Shown here: positions 16,363 to 25,345 of the stretch, piece by piece | Layout: every line of letters begins with the position of its first letter | Numbering within the stretch: the stretch's first letter is position 1 | NCBI RefSeq assembly: GCF_017921975.2 | Contig: NZ_JAGEMO020000001.1 | Coordinates: 558,001-622,000, forward strand | Length of the DNA stretch: 64,000 nt | Source of the DNA: Hymenobacter terricola | GTDB lineage: Bacteria > Bacteroidota > Bacteroidia > Cytophagales > Hymenobacteraceae | Direction of reading: 5' to 3' | Translations under genes and position numbers: made by a program | Notes under the pieces: generated by a model | Seen by the model: the letters and a program-made list of their open reading frames with translations, nothing else | What the model was told of the DNA's origin: nothing | Databases searched by the model: none

Positions 16363-16550
16363 CCGCCACCCGTGGCGGTAGGCCCGGGCAGTGCCTCCGC
16401 ATGGCCCGCCACTGGTGGCGGTAGGGGCAAGGGGTGTGCCCACACGGCCCGCCACTGGTGGCGGTAGGCCCGGGCAGTGCCTCCGCATGGCCCGCCACCG
16501 GTGGCGGCAGGCATGGGCACACCCCCCACACGGCCCGCCACTGGTGGCGG
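16363..16550. repeat. Five-copy 43-bp periodic palindrome array
   Basis: Sixteen-base palindromes of the form CCGCCACTGGTGGCGG start at 16363, 16406, 16449, 16492 and 16535, exactly 43 bases apart, with 27-base spacers. Spacers 1 and 3 are identical and 2 and 4 are related, giving an alternating pattern. It lies between the convergent ArfB-like and MgtE genes, so it may act as a double-sided terminator. See findings. Confidence 0.93.
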
Positions 16551-16588
16551 AGGTTTTCGGAAGTAAGGGGTGGGGGCCGCCGCCCGGC

Positions 16589-17965
16589 CTACAGCAGCGT
16601 GCCGTGCAGCATCACCAGGGCCACGGAGAAGTAAATAATCAACCCCGTGACATCGACCAGCGTGGCCACGAAGGGGGCGGAAGACGTGGCCGGGTCCAGG
16701 CCCAGCTTCTTGAGCAGCAGCGGGAGCATGGAGCCCGCCAGCGAGCCCCACAGCACGATGCCCACCAGCGCAATGCCCACCGTGAAGGCCACCATGAGCC
16801 AATGCGGGCCATAAATGGGGGTGATGCTTTGCCAGATGGCAATGCGGGCAAAGCCCACGATGCCCAGAATAACGCCCAGCGCCAGGCCCGACAGGATTTC
16901 GCGCCGCAGCACCCGCCACCACTCGCTGAGGGTGAACTCGCCCAGCGCCATGGCCCGGATGATGAGCGACGTGGCCTGCGAGCCCGAATTGCCGCCCGAG
17001 CTGATGATGAGCGGAATGAACTGCACCAGCACAATGGCCTTTTGCAGCTCGCCCTCGAAAAACTGCATGGCCGAGGCCGTGAGCAGCTCGCCCAGAAACA
17101 GCACCACCAGCCAGCCGGCCCGCTTCTGCACCATGCGCATGAGCGGCGTGGCCAGGTAAGGCTCGTCCAGCGCCTCCGAGCCGCCGAGCTTCTGCATGTC
17201 CTCGGTGTCTTCCTGCTCCCGGATGCTCAGGATGTCGTCAATTGTGACGATGCCGAGCAGAATGCCCTGGTCCGACACCACGGGCAGGGCGTTGCGGTCG
17301 TTGCGCCGGAAGATGTCGATGGCGTCTTCCTGGTCCTGGCTGGCGGTGAGGTGCACGAAGCGGCGGTCCATCAAATCGCGCACCCGCGCCGTGGGGGCCG
17401 AAAGCAGAAACTCGCGGATGCGAATGTCATCAATCAGCACGCCGTGCGCGTCGGTCACGTAGAGCATGCTCAGCGTTTCGGACTGCCCGCCGTGCTGCCG
17501 CACGTAGTCGAGCACCTGCTGCACCGTCCAGTTCTCGCGAATGGCAATGTAATCGGGCGTCATCAGGCGGCCCACCGAGTCTTCGGGGTAGCCCAGCAGC
17601 TGCAAAGTCACCTTCCGCTCCGGCTCCGACAGGCTCTGGATGAGCTCGGCCACGAAGTTGGCGGGCAGGAATTCGAGCAGGGCCGTGCGGTCATCCGGCG
17701 ACATCTCGTTGAGGATGTCGGCCATCTTGTCCTGGGCCAGGTTGTCGAGAAAGTGCCGCTGCACCTCCAAATCGAGGTATTCGAACACCTCGGTGGCCAG
17801 CTTCAGCGGCAGCAGCCGGAAGATGATGAGCTGCTCCCGTTCTTCTTCTTCCTCAATAAGGGCCACCAGCTCCGACGGCTGAAAGTCGCGGAGTACCTGC
17901 TTTAGCTTGAAAAATTCGCCCTCCTGAATCAGGGACGTGATGGCTTCCACGGTCTGCGGCTGCAT
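16589..17965 (-). CDS. mgtE: Magnesium transporter MgtE
   Basis: A 458-residue Mg2+ channel. Residues 1 to about 130 form the MgtE N domain (superhelix with LLPLKLATEVFEYLD and EMSPDDRTALLEFLP). Two CBS domains (about 135-260, with GRLMTPDYIAIREN and VTIDDILSIREQEDTEDMQKLGG) follow, then five membrane helices (about 285-458) with the conserved SSGGNSGSQATSLIIRAMALGE pore region. Length and order are those of the full-length Thermus-type protein, in which cytosolic Mg2+ closes the channel through the N and CBS domains. No Mg2+ riboswitch was recognised upstream. A -7 box is at 18023-18030. Confidence 0.96.
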   Translation of the reverse strand: MQPQTVEAITSLIQEGEFFKLKQVLRDFQPSELVALIEEEEEREQLIIFRLLPLKLATEVFEYLDLEVQRHFLDNLAQDKMADILNEMSPDDRTALLEFLPANFVAELIQSLSEPERKVTLQLLGYPEDSVGRLMTPDYIAIRENWTVQQVLDYVRQHGGQSETLSMLYVTDAHGVLIDDIRIREFLLSAPTARVRDLMDRRFVHLTASQDQEDAIDIFRRNDRNALPVVSDQGILLGIVTIDDILSIREQEDTEDMQKLGGSEALDEPYLATPLMRMVQKRAGWLVVLFLGELLTASAMQFFEGELQKAIVLVQFIPLIISSGGNSGSQATSLIIRAMALGEFTLSEWWRVLRREILSGLALGVILGIVGFARIAIWQSITPIYGPHWLMVAFTVGIALVGIVLWGSLAGSMLPLLLKKLGLDPATSSAPFVATLVDVTGLIIYFSVALVMLHGTLL

Positions 17966-18022
17966 AAAAAGAGGGGAGGTGCTTCGCTAGGCAAGCGGGG
18001 TTGAGGGAGAAAATATTCCGTG

Positions 18023-18030
18023 CAAAAGTA
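18023..18030 (-). promoter_or_regulatory. -7 promoter box for mgtE
   Basis: TACTTTTG on the minus strand, about 58 bases upstream of the mgtE ATG at 17965. Confidence 0.6.
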
Positions 18031-18144
18031 GGGCGAAGCCGCCGGTAAATGGGAGCCGCAGAGCGAGCTTTTCCCATTCTCTGCTTCCATTTTGGCCCCA
18101 CTTCCGTCGCATCTCCCCATCTTGCCGTCCCAAACCCCCGCCAA

Positions 18145-18969
18145 ATGCCCACTGCTTCCGCTTCTCCCGCTGCCGCGCCGCTGGGCACCCTCGTGGTGCT
18201 GGGCGGCGGCGACGACGACCCGCTGCTGACCTTGCTGGGCCGCCTGCTGCCCGGCCCCGACGCCACCATCGAGGTGCTCACCACTGCCACCCGCCGCCAG
18301 CCCGCCCGCACCGCCGCCGCCTACGCCCACTCCTGGCACCTGCTGGGCTACCCCCATGTCCGGCATCTGCAGGTTGATGAACACAACCCGGCCGACGACC
18401 CCGCCACGCTCATGCGCCTGCGCCGGGCCACGCTGGTGTTCATGAGCGGCGGCGACCAGGAGCGCCTCACCGACTTCCTGCTCAACACCGAATTTCTGGC
18501 CATCCTCAAGCATAAGTATCTTACCGAAGCCACGTTCATCCTGGCCGGCACCAGCGCCGGGGCCTCGGCCGTGGCCGAGTTTATGCTGGTGAACGGGCAC
18601 GGCTGGCGCAGCCTGCTGGGCGGCCAGATTGAGGTGAAGCCCGGCCTGGGCCTGCTGCCCGGCGTGCTGCTCGACCAGCACTTTGCCGAGCGCGGGCGCT
18701 ACCCGCGCCTCATGCACGCCGTGCTGGCCCAGCCCACGCTGCTTGGCATCGGCCTGAGCGAGGAAACCGGCCTGCTCATCCGCCACGGCCGGCCAGCCGA
18801 GGTTTTTGGGGAAGAGTCCGTGGTCGTCGTCGATGCGGCCCAGACCACGCACAACAACCTGCCCGGCCTGCCCGAGCACCAGGTTATCAGCGGCCACGGC
18901 TTGCAGGTGCACTTGCTGAAGGCCGGCCAACTCCTCGACCTGACTAGCCGGGAAGTCAAGGGCGAATGA
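18145..18969 (+). CDS. Cyanophycinase-like peptidase (S51 family)
   Basis: A 274-residue protein starting MPTASASPAAAPLG; the open frame to 18049 is non-conserved. GTLVVLGGGDDDPLL is the family N-terminus. MSGGDQERLTDFL and the nucleophile motif LAGTSAGASAVAEFM carry the catalytic serine, and the DQHFAERGRYPRL histidine segment follows, as in cyanophycinase and peptidase E. Cyanophycinase splits multi-L-arginyl-poly-L-aspartate into dipeptides. No cyanophycin synthetase (cphA) is visible here, so it may use imported polymer or another peptide. Confidence 0.87.
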   Translation: MPTASASPAAAPLGTLVVLGGGDDDPLLTLLGRLLPGPDATIEVLTTATRRQPARTAAAYAHSWHLLGYPHVRHLQVDEHNPADDPATLMRLRRATLVFMSGGDQERLTDFLLNTEFLAILKHKYLTEATFILAGTSAGASAVAEFMLVNGHGWRSLLGGQIEVKPGLGLLPGVLLDQHFAERGRYPRLMHAVLAQPTLLGIGLSEETGLLIRHGRPAEVFGEESVVVVDAAQTTHNNLPGLPEHQVISGHGLQVHLLKAGQLLDLTSREVKGE

Positions 18970-19018
18970 GATTCACTCGTTGAATCAATCCCGTTCACCC
19001 CTGGGCACCAAACCGCTA

Positions 19019-19026
19019 TACCTTTG
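19019..19026 (+). promoter_or_regulatory. -7 promoter box for the lipoprotein gene
   Basis: TACCTTTG fits TAnnTTTG. The implied transcript start near 19033 falls on the ATG at 19032, so the next ATG at 19059 is preferred as start codon. Confidence 0.6.
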
Positions 19027-19058
19027 CGTTGATGCCGCAAAAATATTCCGTTCGATTC

Positions 19059-20108
19059 ATGCGCATACTTGGTCTTTGGCTGCGGCCGCTGCGTTTCCTG
19101 GGGCTTGGGCTGGTGCTGTTCACGCTGCTGCCGTGGGCGTGCACCCGCAAAGCCGTTTCCTTCAACAGCAACCCCGACCAGCCCCTTGCCGCCGTGCTGG
19201 GGGCCGATACGCTCACGCACACCGCCGATTCGCTCCGGGGCAAGCCCTCGCTCAGCACCGCCCGCAAAGCAGTGCTCACCAAAGAGCAGGCGAAAGCCGC
19301 GAAGGACGCCGAGAAAGACACCGAGCGCAAGTCCAAGAAGAAGAAGAAAAACGTCTTCCTGGGCGAGAAGATGAAGCGGGCCTTCGCCAAAAGCGGCCCC
19401 AAAGGCCGCAACCAGACGATTGAGATTTTCTACTTCCTCAAGTACCCCAAAACCCTCAATGCCTACGCGCCGGCGTATTATTACTACGACACCAAGAAGC
19501 ACAAAGTCCTGAAGCTGGCCGCAGTGCAGGAAGATGCGCCCAACCTGAAGATTCTGCACGGCCCCTACAAAAAGATGCAGAATAACAAGGTGCTCGAAAG
19601 CGGCTACTACGCCCTCGGCACCAAGCACCTGCGCTGGGAGAGGTTCGATAAAAATGGCGTGCTGCTCACCAAAATCCACTACGAAATGGGTTTCCCGCGC
19701 GATGCCAACGTGAGCTACTACGGCGAAGACCGCGGCAAAATCAACGAAGTGGTGCCCTACGTGGAGGGCAAGCTGGAAGGCGACTACGCCAAATTCCTCG
19801 TCAACGGCCAGCCCGACTGGCGCGGTCAGTTCGAAAACGGCCGCAAAGTGGGGGTCTGGACCAAGTTCTGGGGCTTCCGGGGCCGCCGCCACTACGAGTA
19901 CCAGTACGCCGAATCGGGCTACGACCCCGAGGTGGCCGAGCCCGAGCTGATTCGGGAGTACAACCGCAACGCCGTGCTCATTTACGACAAAGAGAAAAGT
20001 ATCGACAAGCGCGGTCAGCCCGATGTGGAGGAACGCCCCGGCCAGCGCCGGCCCACGCCGCGCGCGCCGCTTCGTGCCCCGGCCAAAGTGGCCCCCAAGC
20101 GTAAATAG
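19059..20108 (+). CDS. YwqK/MORN-like repeat lipoprotein of unknown function
   Basis: A 349-residue protein starting MRILGLWLRPLRFLGLGLVL. The hydrophobic leader ends in LLPWAC, an imperfect lipobox with C28 as the lipidated residue. A charged Lys-rich stretch (ERKSKKKKKN) follows. The C-terminal half has repeats of the MORN/YwqK type (LKILHGPYKKM, LESGYYALGTKHLRWERFDKNG, VEGKLEGDYAKFLVNGQPDWRGQFENGRKVGVWTKFW, in separate pieces). Such repeats are common in Bacteroidota envelope proteins and have no defined enzymatic role. An ATG at 19032 is possible but sits on the presumed transcript start. The tail is Pro/Arg/Lys-rich and probably disordered. Confidence 0.75.
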   Translation: MRILGLWLRPLRFLGLGLVLFTLLPWACTRKAVSFNSNPDQPLAAVLGADTLTHTADSLRGKPSLSTARKAVLTKEQAKAAKDAEKDTERKSKKKKKNVFLGEKMKRAFAKSGPKGRNQTIEIFYFLKYPKTLNAYAPAYYYYDTKKHKVLKLAAVQEDAPNLKILHGPYKKMQNNKVLESGYYALGTKHLRWERFDKNGVLLTKIHYEMGFPRDANVSYYGEDRGKINEVVPYVEGKLEGDYAKFLVNGQPDWRGQFENGRKVGVWTKFWGFRGRRHYEYQYAESGYDPEVAEPELIREYNRNAVLIYDKEKSIDKRGQPDVEERPGQRRPTPRAPLRAPAKVAPKRK

Positions 20109-20114
20109 ATGGGC

Positions 20115-20166
20115 TGATGTGCTAAAGAGGGGCGTTGTATCGCCACATCAAAGAATCAGCACATCA
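20115..20166. repeat. Short inverted repeat between convergent genes
   Basis: TGATGTGCT (20115-20123) pairs with AGCACATCA (20158-20166). The right arm overlaps the stop codon of the YraN gene. It may help end transcription from both sides. Confidence 0.5.
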
Positions 20167-20523
20167 ATAAAAAGCATCCTCAAAATGCTCGATGCGAAAG
20201 CCTTGGCTGAGCAGGGTGAGGGCCACAATATCGAATCGGATGTCGCCGCGCCAGTCCAGTTCTTCCTGCAAATGGGTAGCCGCGAGCCGGAATAGCTCCT
20301 TTTTGCGGGCCGATACGAAGGTTTCGGGTGGCCCGTACTGGCCCGAAGAGCGGGTTTTGACTTCTGCGAAAACCAAGAGCTCGGTGCCGCGCCGCAGCAC
20401 GAGGTCTACTTCGGCCCGGCCGTGACGATAGCCGCGGGCCAGCACCTCAAAGCCCTGGGTCAGGAAGTAGTCGGCCGCCGCGGTTTCGCCGGCCTGGCCT
20501 AGTTCGTGGGGCGCGTGGGCCAT
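20164..20523 (-). CDS. YraN family (UPF0102) endonuclease-fold protein
   Basis: A 119-residue protein starting MAHAPHELGQAGETAAADYF. The open frame continues far upstream, opposite lipB, but that is a shadow. The UPF0102 signature is complete: ELGQAGETAAADYF helix, RHGRAEVDLV with E38 and D40, and VFAEVKTRSSGQYG with E54 and K56. These make the E/D-ExK site of the PD-(D/E)XK nuclease fold. The family is near universal and usually sits beside housekeeping genes; biochemical function remains unsettled. It is divergent from lipB. Confidence 0.92.
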   Translation of the reverse strand: MAHAPHELGQAGETAAADYFLTQGFEVLARGYRHGRAEVDLVLRRGTELLVFAEVKTRSSGQYGPPETFVSARKKELFRLAATHLQEELDWRGDIRFDIVALTLLSQGFRIEHFEDAFY

Positions 20524-20598
20524 GTGGGGAAGTCGATATCCAACGGGGAGCCGCAAGCTAACTGCCAGCCAGCACAAGCTAAAGCTTACGGGGGGTAG

Positions 20599-20606
20599 TA
20601 CCTTTG
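20599..20606 (+). promoter_or_regulatory. -7 promoter box for lipB
   Basis: TACCTTTG, 25 bases before the lipB ATG at 20632. Confidence 0.65.
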
Positions 20607-20631
20607 CGTCCCGTTTCATCAACCCACGCCC

Positions 20632-21423
20632 ATGGCTTCCCCCGTAGAACAGTTCGCCCCCCAACTGCTCGACACCCTCCTTCCCGACGACGCCAGCCCC
20701 TCTCCCAACCGCACGGTGCGGGTGCAGCGCCTCGGGTTGGTCGACTACGTGCCCACCTGGCGCCTGCAGGAAGAGCTGATGGACGCCACGCTGGCTATTA
20801 AAATTCAGAACCGCCAGGCCGAAACCACCGGGGCCGCGCCAGTTGCCACGCCCAACCACCTGCTGCTCTGCGAGCACCCGCACACCTACACCCTGGGCAA
20901 AAGCGGCAAGCCCGAGCATTTGCTGCTCGACGAAGCGGCCCTGGCGGCGCACGAAGCCAGCTTCCACCGCATCAACCGCGGGGGCGACATCACCTACCAC
21001 GGGCCCGGCCAGCTGGTGGGCTACCCCATTCTCGACCTCGATAACTTCCGGCCCGACATTCACTGGTACCTGCGCGTGCTGGAAGAAGCCGTTATCCGCA
21101 CCCTGGCCGAGTACGGCCTCAATGCCGGTCGCATCGCCGGACTCACCGGCGTGTGGCTCGATTGGGAAGCCGGGGCGCCCAACCCGCGCAAAATTTGCGC
21201 CCTCGGTGTGAAATGCAGCCGTTGGGTCACGCTGCACGGCTTTGCCCTGAACGTCAACCCCGACCTTACGTACTTTGGCCATATCGTGCCCTGTGGCATC
21301 ACTGACAAGGCCGTTACCTCCCTGGCTCAGGAGTTGGGCAGCACCGCGTCGGTATCGGTGGCCGAAGTCCAGGAGCGCCTGCTGCCTTATTTGCTGCAAT
21401 TGCTCGACGCCACCGCCGCCTAA
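20632..21423 (+). CDS. lipB: Octanoyl-[acyl-carrier-protein]:protein octanoyltransferase LipB
   Basis: A 263-residue enzyme that moves octanoyl from ACP to lipoyl domains of 2-oxoacid dehydrogenases and GcvH, the first step of endogenous lipoate synthesis. The signature [18 protein letters not shown] is complete. The catalytic lysine is in RKICALGVK and the catalytic cysteine is in HIVPCGI. An N-terminal extension of about 30 residues ([12 protein letters not shown]) precedes the usual core start. lipA is not in the window. Confidence 0.95.
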   Translation: MASPVEQFAPQLLDTLLPDDASPSPNRTVRVQRLGLVDYVPTWRLQEELMDATLAIKIQNRQAETTGAAPVATPNHLLLCEHPHTYTLGKSGKPEHLLLDEAALAAHEASFHRINRGGDITYHGPGQLVGYPILDLDNFRPDIHWYLRVLEEAVIRTLAEYGLNAGRIAGLTGVWLDWEAGAPNPRKICALGVKCSRWVTLHGFALNVNPDLTYFGHIVPCGITDKAVTSLAQELGSTASVSVAEVQERLLPYLLQLLDATAA

Positions 21424-21499
21424 CACGTATCCGCTTATTGCCCGTCGGCAACCACAAAAAGCTGTTTAATCCGTCAAAATCCGTTAAATCTGTGGTCCT

Positions 21500-21916
21500 G
21501 TGAAACAAGACATTTCTTTTGACCCGGTAGAAGGCGTTTCCGTGGCCGTGATTCCCGACGACCAGGCCCTGACGCCCGAAGGCCAAACCATCTGGCAAGT
21601 GTACCTGCTCAATCACAATGCCTTTCCCCTGCACAATGTCATCGTGAACGCCAACGGCTACGGCGAGCAGGAAGATGGCGAAAAGGTGCGCACGTCCACC
21701 CTCCGCTTCCTATTCGAGGAGGTGCCGCCCCGCACCGCCGTGCCCGTCGAGGCCATCGATTCGGCCCTGTTTCACCTCAACAACCAATATTGGGTGAGCT
21801 ACTACCACGGTCCCCAGATTTTCGACAAGAAATTCATTTTCGTGCCCGACTCTATCGTGCCTAATAACTTTACGCATATCGCCTTACTTGACCGTCTAGG
21901 GGTGCTTCACAGCTGA
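21500..21916 (+). CDS. Conserved Bacteroidota hypothetical protein
   Basis: A 138-residue cytoplasmic protein with a GTG start (MKQDISFDPVEGVSVAVIPD). There is no signal peptide or membrane segment. Its features are WQVYLLNHNAFPLHNVIVNANGYG, a beta-sandwich-like pattern, and a C-terminal YWVSYYHGPQIFDKKFIFVPDSI. Homologues in this phylum are often mislabelled as phenylalanyl-tRNA synthetase subunit, but no synthetase motif is present. It lies between lipB and the WecA-like gene on the same strand. Confidence 0.75.
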   Translation: MKQDISFDPVEGVSVAVIPDDQALTPEGQTIWQVYLLNHNAFPLHNVIVNANGYGEQEDGEKVRTSTLRFLFEEVPPRTAVPVEAIDSALFHLNNQYWVSYYHGPQIFDKKFIFVPDSIVPNNFTHIALLDRLGVLHS

Positions 21917-21990
21917 TTTCATGTCTATTTCCTGCTATTCCGTAGGTTATTATTTCTACCATTTACCCCTTCATCCCTAACGCATTTCCC

Positions 21991-23073
21991 ATGAATCATT
22001 TCGATATTCCATTAGGCTTGTCCTGGATGTGGGCGTTGCTGGTGTCGCTGTTTGCCGTGCCGTCCATTATCTACATCGCTCACCTCAAAAACATGCTCGA
22101 TACGCCCAACGGGCGCACCGTGCACCAGTCGCTCACCCCGCGCCTGGGCGGCGTGGCGGTTTTCGCGGGCTTCATGTCGGCCCTCACCATCTTCGCGCCC
22201 CTGCAAAATGGCGTGAAAGAGCTGCTGGCTGGCTGCATCATCCTGTTTTTCGTGGGCCTGAAGGATGACCTGGTGGGCATGTCGGTTTCGAAGAAATTTG
22301 TGGGGCAGCTGCTAGCCACCGGCATCGTGATGATAATGGCCGATGTGCGTATCACCAGCTTTCAGGGCATTCTGGGCATCGGGACGTTGCCCGTTGGCAT
22401 CAGCTACGCCTTCACCCTCGGCGTCATCGTCGGCATCACCAACGCCATCAACCTCATCGATGGCCTCGACGGTCTGGCGGGCACTATCGTCCTGATTATC
22501 TGCAGCACGTTCGGCTACTATTTCTATGCGTACGGCGGCGAAGGCTTTGCCAACTACGCCTACGTTGCGGTCTGCCTGATTGGCGGCCTGCTGGGTTTCC
22601 TGCGCTATAACTTTCACCGGGCCCCTATTTTCATGGGCGATACCGGCTCTCTGGTGTGTGGGTTCATCGTGTCAGTCCTGGCCATTCAGTTCATTGAAAT
22701 GGGCGTGCGGGTGGGCCAGCCTTTCGGCTCTTCGTCGCCCTCGGTGGCCGTCGGCATCCTGTTTGTGCCCTTGTTTGATACCATTCGGGTCTTCTCGCTG
22801 CGGATGCTGGCCGGTCGCTCGCCCTTTTCGCCCGACAAAAACCACATTCACCACCGCATTCTGGCCATGGGCTTCCAGCAAATCAGCACCGTGCTGCTAC
22901 TGGGCCTGCTCAATATCCTGGTGATTCTGTTCGTTATCCGGTTCGCTGCCCTCGGCAATACCGTGCTCATTGTGTCACTGGTGAGCTTTTCGGCGTTGCT
23001 GAGTGTTTTCTTCGGCGTGTACCAAAGCCGCATTTCCCGTCGCCAGCTGCTGGCTGCCGAAAGCGGAAGTTAA
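21991..23073 (+). CDS. MraY/WecA-family undecaprenyl-phosphate sugar-1-phosphate transferase
   Basis: A 360-residue polytopic membrane enzyme with about ten helices. It transfers a sugar 1-phosphate (in WecA, GlcNAc-1-P) from a UDP-sugar to undecaprenyl phosphate to start polysaccharide synthesis. Family motifs are the VHQSLTPRLGG loop, LKDDLVGMS (Asp pair), NAINLIDGLDGLAG, FMGDTGSLVCG and the C-terminal DKNHIHHRI loop. The HIHHR motif is typical of WecA/TagO rather than MraY. There are no glycosyltransferase neighbours, so the polymer made is unknown. Confidence 0.93.
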   Translation: MNHFDIPLGLSWMWALLVSLFAVPSIIYIAHLKNMLDTPNGRTVHQSLTPRLGGVAVFAGFMSALTIFAPLQNGVKELLAGCIILFFVGLKDDLVGMSVSKKFVGQLLATGIVMIMADVRITSFQGILGIGTLPVGISYAFTLGVIVGITNAINLIDGLDGLAGTIVLIICSTFGYYFYAYGGEGFANYAYVAVCLIGGLLGFLRYNFHRAPIFMGDTGSLVCGFIVSVLAIQFIEMGVRVGQPFGSSSPSVAVGILFVPLFDTIRVFSLRMLAGRSPFSPDKNHIHHRILAMGFQQISTVLLLGLLNILVILFVIRFAALGNTVLIVSLVSFSALLSVFFGVYQSRISRRQLLAAESGS

Positions 23074-23084
23074 GCCCAACGTAT

Positions 23085-24275
23085 ATGGTAGCCTCGGGCT
23101 CATTGCGCACGTCATGGCTGCTCGCCTGGAGCCTGTTACTGGCACTGATAGGCGCAGTGCGTCCGGTCCAAGCCAGCGAATACCGCCAGCTGCCACCCGC
23201 TTCGCCCACGGCCCTTTCCAACGACTGGCTCATCCACGATGCCGCCCGCAACCGGCTGATTTTCTACCTGCCGGGCTACCATCAGCCCGCTCACGCGTAC
23301 TACCAATGGGTCCGGGTGGGCCGCAGCCAGCCTTTTCCACTCGCCTTTGCTGCGCAGCCCGGCCTGAGCTTGTTTCTCGATAACCAACTCGTTTTCACGG
23401 CCCGTGCGGCCACCACCTACTCGCTCGACCTCGCCCAGTTGCTGCCCGCGAAGCTGGCACCGGGCACGCATCTGTTGGCCGTGTGGCAGCCCGACGGAAC
23501 CCCCGCTTTGGCTTCATTCTCAGGAATCAGCCCCATCAGTACCGTTCCCGGCCGGGCCGAGGCCCAAGTCGGACAGGCCCAACCACGCTTGCCTGGCCCT
23601 CAGGGCCAGAACGTCTATTTGGGCTTTTTGCTGGTGCTGGGCCTCTCGTATGGGGCCGTTCGCACCACCTACCAGCCCGGTTTGGCGCGCATTTTTCAGA
23701 TTGAAGAATTGTTCGGCAATGGCAGCGACCAACAGGCCTTTCTGGCCAAGCCCGCTTTCTCACTGCTCAATTTGCTGCTGGTGCTGCTTTTTTCCTTATC
23801 ATTTGCGCTGCTGCTCACCGCCATCCATACCGACTTGCAGAACCTGCCGCTGTTGCGCCGTTTCTTCGACGTGCCCGAAACCGCTATTGTGGCCCGGGTG
23901 CTTCTTTACACGGCCATTATTACCACCTTCGTTTTCAGTAAATACGTGTACGTAGGCCTCCTGGCCTACATTTTTGGTCTGCAGCCCCTTGTCAATATTC
24001 AGTATCGCGAGTTCTTGCGCACCACGCTCTTGGCCGGTTTGTTTTTGCCCTTGGTGCTCTTGCTCTACCTTAGCCTTAACGGTAGTTTTCCCCGCACGGT
24101 GGCGTGGGCTGCCAGTGCCGCCATTGGCATTGGGCTCATCGGCACCGTTTCCCGGGTTGCCCGCACGTTGCATCATCACACCTCGCTGCTGAATCTGCAT
24201 TTGTTTGCCTACCTTTGCGCTACTGAAGTACTGCCTTTATTGGTTTTACTTAAGCTCATTGTTTTTACGTACTGA
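23085..24275 (+). CDS. DUF4271 membrane protein
   Basis: A 396-residue protein that begins 11 bases after the transferase gene, probably in one transcript. A signal peptide (LLAWSLLLALIGAVRPVQA) is followed by an extracytoplasmic part to about residue 175. About seven hydrophobic helices follow (for example LGLSYGAVRTTYQPGLARIF, LLNLLLVLLFSLSFALLL and TEVLPLLVLLKLIVFTY). DUF4271 is Bacteroidota-specific and commonly precedes a uroporphyrinogen-III synthase-like gene and T9SS genes, as here. A role in T9SS or envelope assembly is plausible by context only. Confidence 0.85.
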   Translation: MVASGSLRTSWLLAWSLLLALIGAVRPVQASEYRQLPPASPTALSNDWLIHDAARNRLIFYLPGYHQPAHAYYQWVRVGRSQPFPLAFAAQPGLSLFLDNQLVFTARAATTYSLDLAQLLPAKLAPGTHLLAVWQPDGTPALASFSGISPISTVPGRAEAQVGQAQPRLPGPQGQNVYLGFLLVLGLSYGAVRTTYQPGLARIFQIEELFGNGSDQQAFLAKPAFSLLNLLLVLLFSLSFALLLTAIHTDLQNLPLLRRFFDVPETAIVARVLLYTAIITTFVFSKYVYVGLLAYIFGLQPLVNIQYREFLRTTLLAGLFLPLVLLLYLSLNGSFPRTVAWAASAAIGIGLIGTVSRVARTLHHHTSLLNLHLFAYLCATEVLPLLVLLKLIVFTY

Positions 24276-24348
24276 TTAGCCCCGCTATACCGTACGATTT
24301 AGTTTACTTCCCTCTTCTTATTGTCCTAGCATTACCTTTTCTTCCTGT

Positions 24349-25179
24349 ATGGCCGAGAGTGCAGATAAGCCGGGCACAGGCCGGCATGCCAAGCGCATCA
24401 GTAGCATCCTGGTTACCCAGCCCAAACCTACCAACGACGTTTCTCCCTATTTCTCCATTGCCGAGAAATACGGAATTAAGGTAGATTTCCGGGAGTTCAT
24501 TGAAGTGCAGCCCGTTTCTTACAAGGATTTTCGGCGCGAAAAAATAAATATACTGGAATATACAGCTGTTATTTTTACCAGCCGTAACGCCGTTGACCAT
24601 TTCTTTCGCATTTGCCAGGAAGCCAAGCTGGAAATGCCGGCAGAAATGAAATATTTCTGCATTTCTGAACAGACGGCTAATTATCTTCAGAAGTACATCG
24701 TATTGCGTAAGCGTAAGCTTTTCGTTGGCGAGCGCACGGCTGCCGACTTATTCGACGTCATCAGGAAGCACAAAGGGGAGAAGTTTTTGTACCCCTGCTC
24801 AGATATTCGCAAGGACGACCTTCCGGTATTTATGCGGGCCAACAATCTGAAGTTTTCGGAAGCCGTTATCTACCGCACAGTGGCCAGCGACCTTTCCGAC
24901 CTTTCGGACGTGAAATACGACTGCATTGCCTTCTTCAGCCCTTCCGGCATCAGCTCGCTATTCATTAACTTTCCTGATTTTGTGCAGGGAGGTACTCGCT
25001 TGGCCGCTTTCGGCCCTACCACTGCCAAGGCGGTAATTGATGCTGGCCTGATACTCGACATCGAAGCGCCCCATCCCAATGCGCCATCCATGACGGGTGC
25101 CATTGAAGCCTACATCCGTCTGCATGCCCAGTCAGACGTCGGAAAAGCCAGCCCTAAAAACGTTAACCCCAACGTCTAG
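24349..25179 (+). CDS. hemD: Uroporphyrinogen-III synthase family protein (HemD-like)
   Basis: A 276-residue protein of the HemD fold. HemD closes and isomerises hydroxymethylbilane to uroporphyrinogen III in heme synthesis. Visible landmarks are ISSILVTQPKP at the start, VIFTSRNAVDHFF, FCISEQTANYLQKY, FLYPCSDIRKDDLP, AVIYRTVASDLS, IAFFSPSGISSLF and AAFGPTTAKAVIDAGL. Other heme genes are absent. In Bacteroidota a HemD-like gene often sits next to PorP and gldK, as here, so an adapted role tied to T9SS cannot be excluded. GC content falls from this gene through gldN. Confidence 0.87.
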   Translation: MAESADKPGTGRHAKRISSILVTQPKPTNDVSPYFSIAEKYGIKVDFREFIEVQPVSYKDFRREKINILEYTAVIFTSRNAVDHFFRICQEAKLEMPAEMKYFCISEQTANYLQKYIVLRKRKLFVGERTAADLFDVIRKHKGEKFLYPCSDIRKDDLPVFMRANNLKFSEAVIYRTVASDLSDLSDVKYDCIAFFSPSGISSLFINFPDFVQGGTRLAAFGPTTAKAVIDAGLILDIEAPHPNAPSMTGAIEAYIRLHAQSDVGKASPKNVNPNV

Positions 25180-25195
25180 TTGGTTTAAGCCATTG

Positions 25196-25233
25196 AAAAC
25201 CGGAGCAACCGCCCATTTGCTCCGGTTTTTTTT
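25196..25233 (+). terminator. Rho-independent terminator after hemD
   Basis: AAAACCGGAGCAA (25196-25208) pairs with TTGCTCCGGTTTT (25217-25229) and runs into an eight-base T tract. It separates hemD from the porP promoter. Confidence 0.9.
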
Positions 25234-25263
25234 GCCCGAATTTTTTAGAGACGGTTTTTCCCT

Positions 25264-25271
25264 TACATTTG
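25264..25271 (+). promoter_or_regulatory. -7 promoter box for porP/sprF
   Basis: TACATTTG fits TAnnTTTG. The implied leader before the ATG at 25346 is about 68 bases, rich in CCACCA. Confidence 0.65.
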
Positions 25272-25345
25272 GAAGCTAGACATCTTGTAGCCACCCGCCG
25301 CAACCCACCACCCTCTTCTTCCACCACCATCACCACCCCGCTTCT

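Noticed and set aside
16363..16550. CRISPR array
   Set aside because: Repeats are regular, but the 27-base spacers are not unique (1 and 3 identical, 2 and 4 related), the repeat is only 16 bases, and no cas gene is present.
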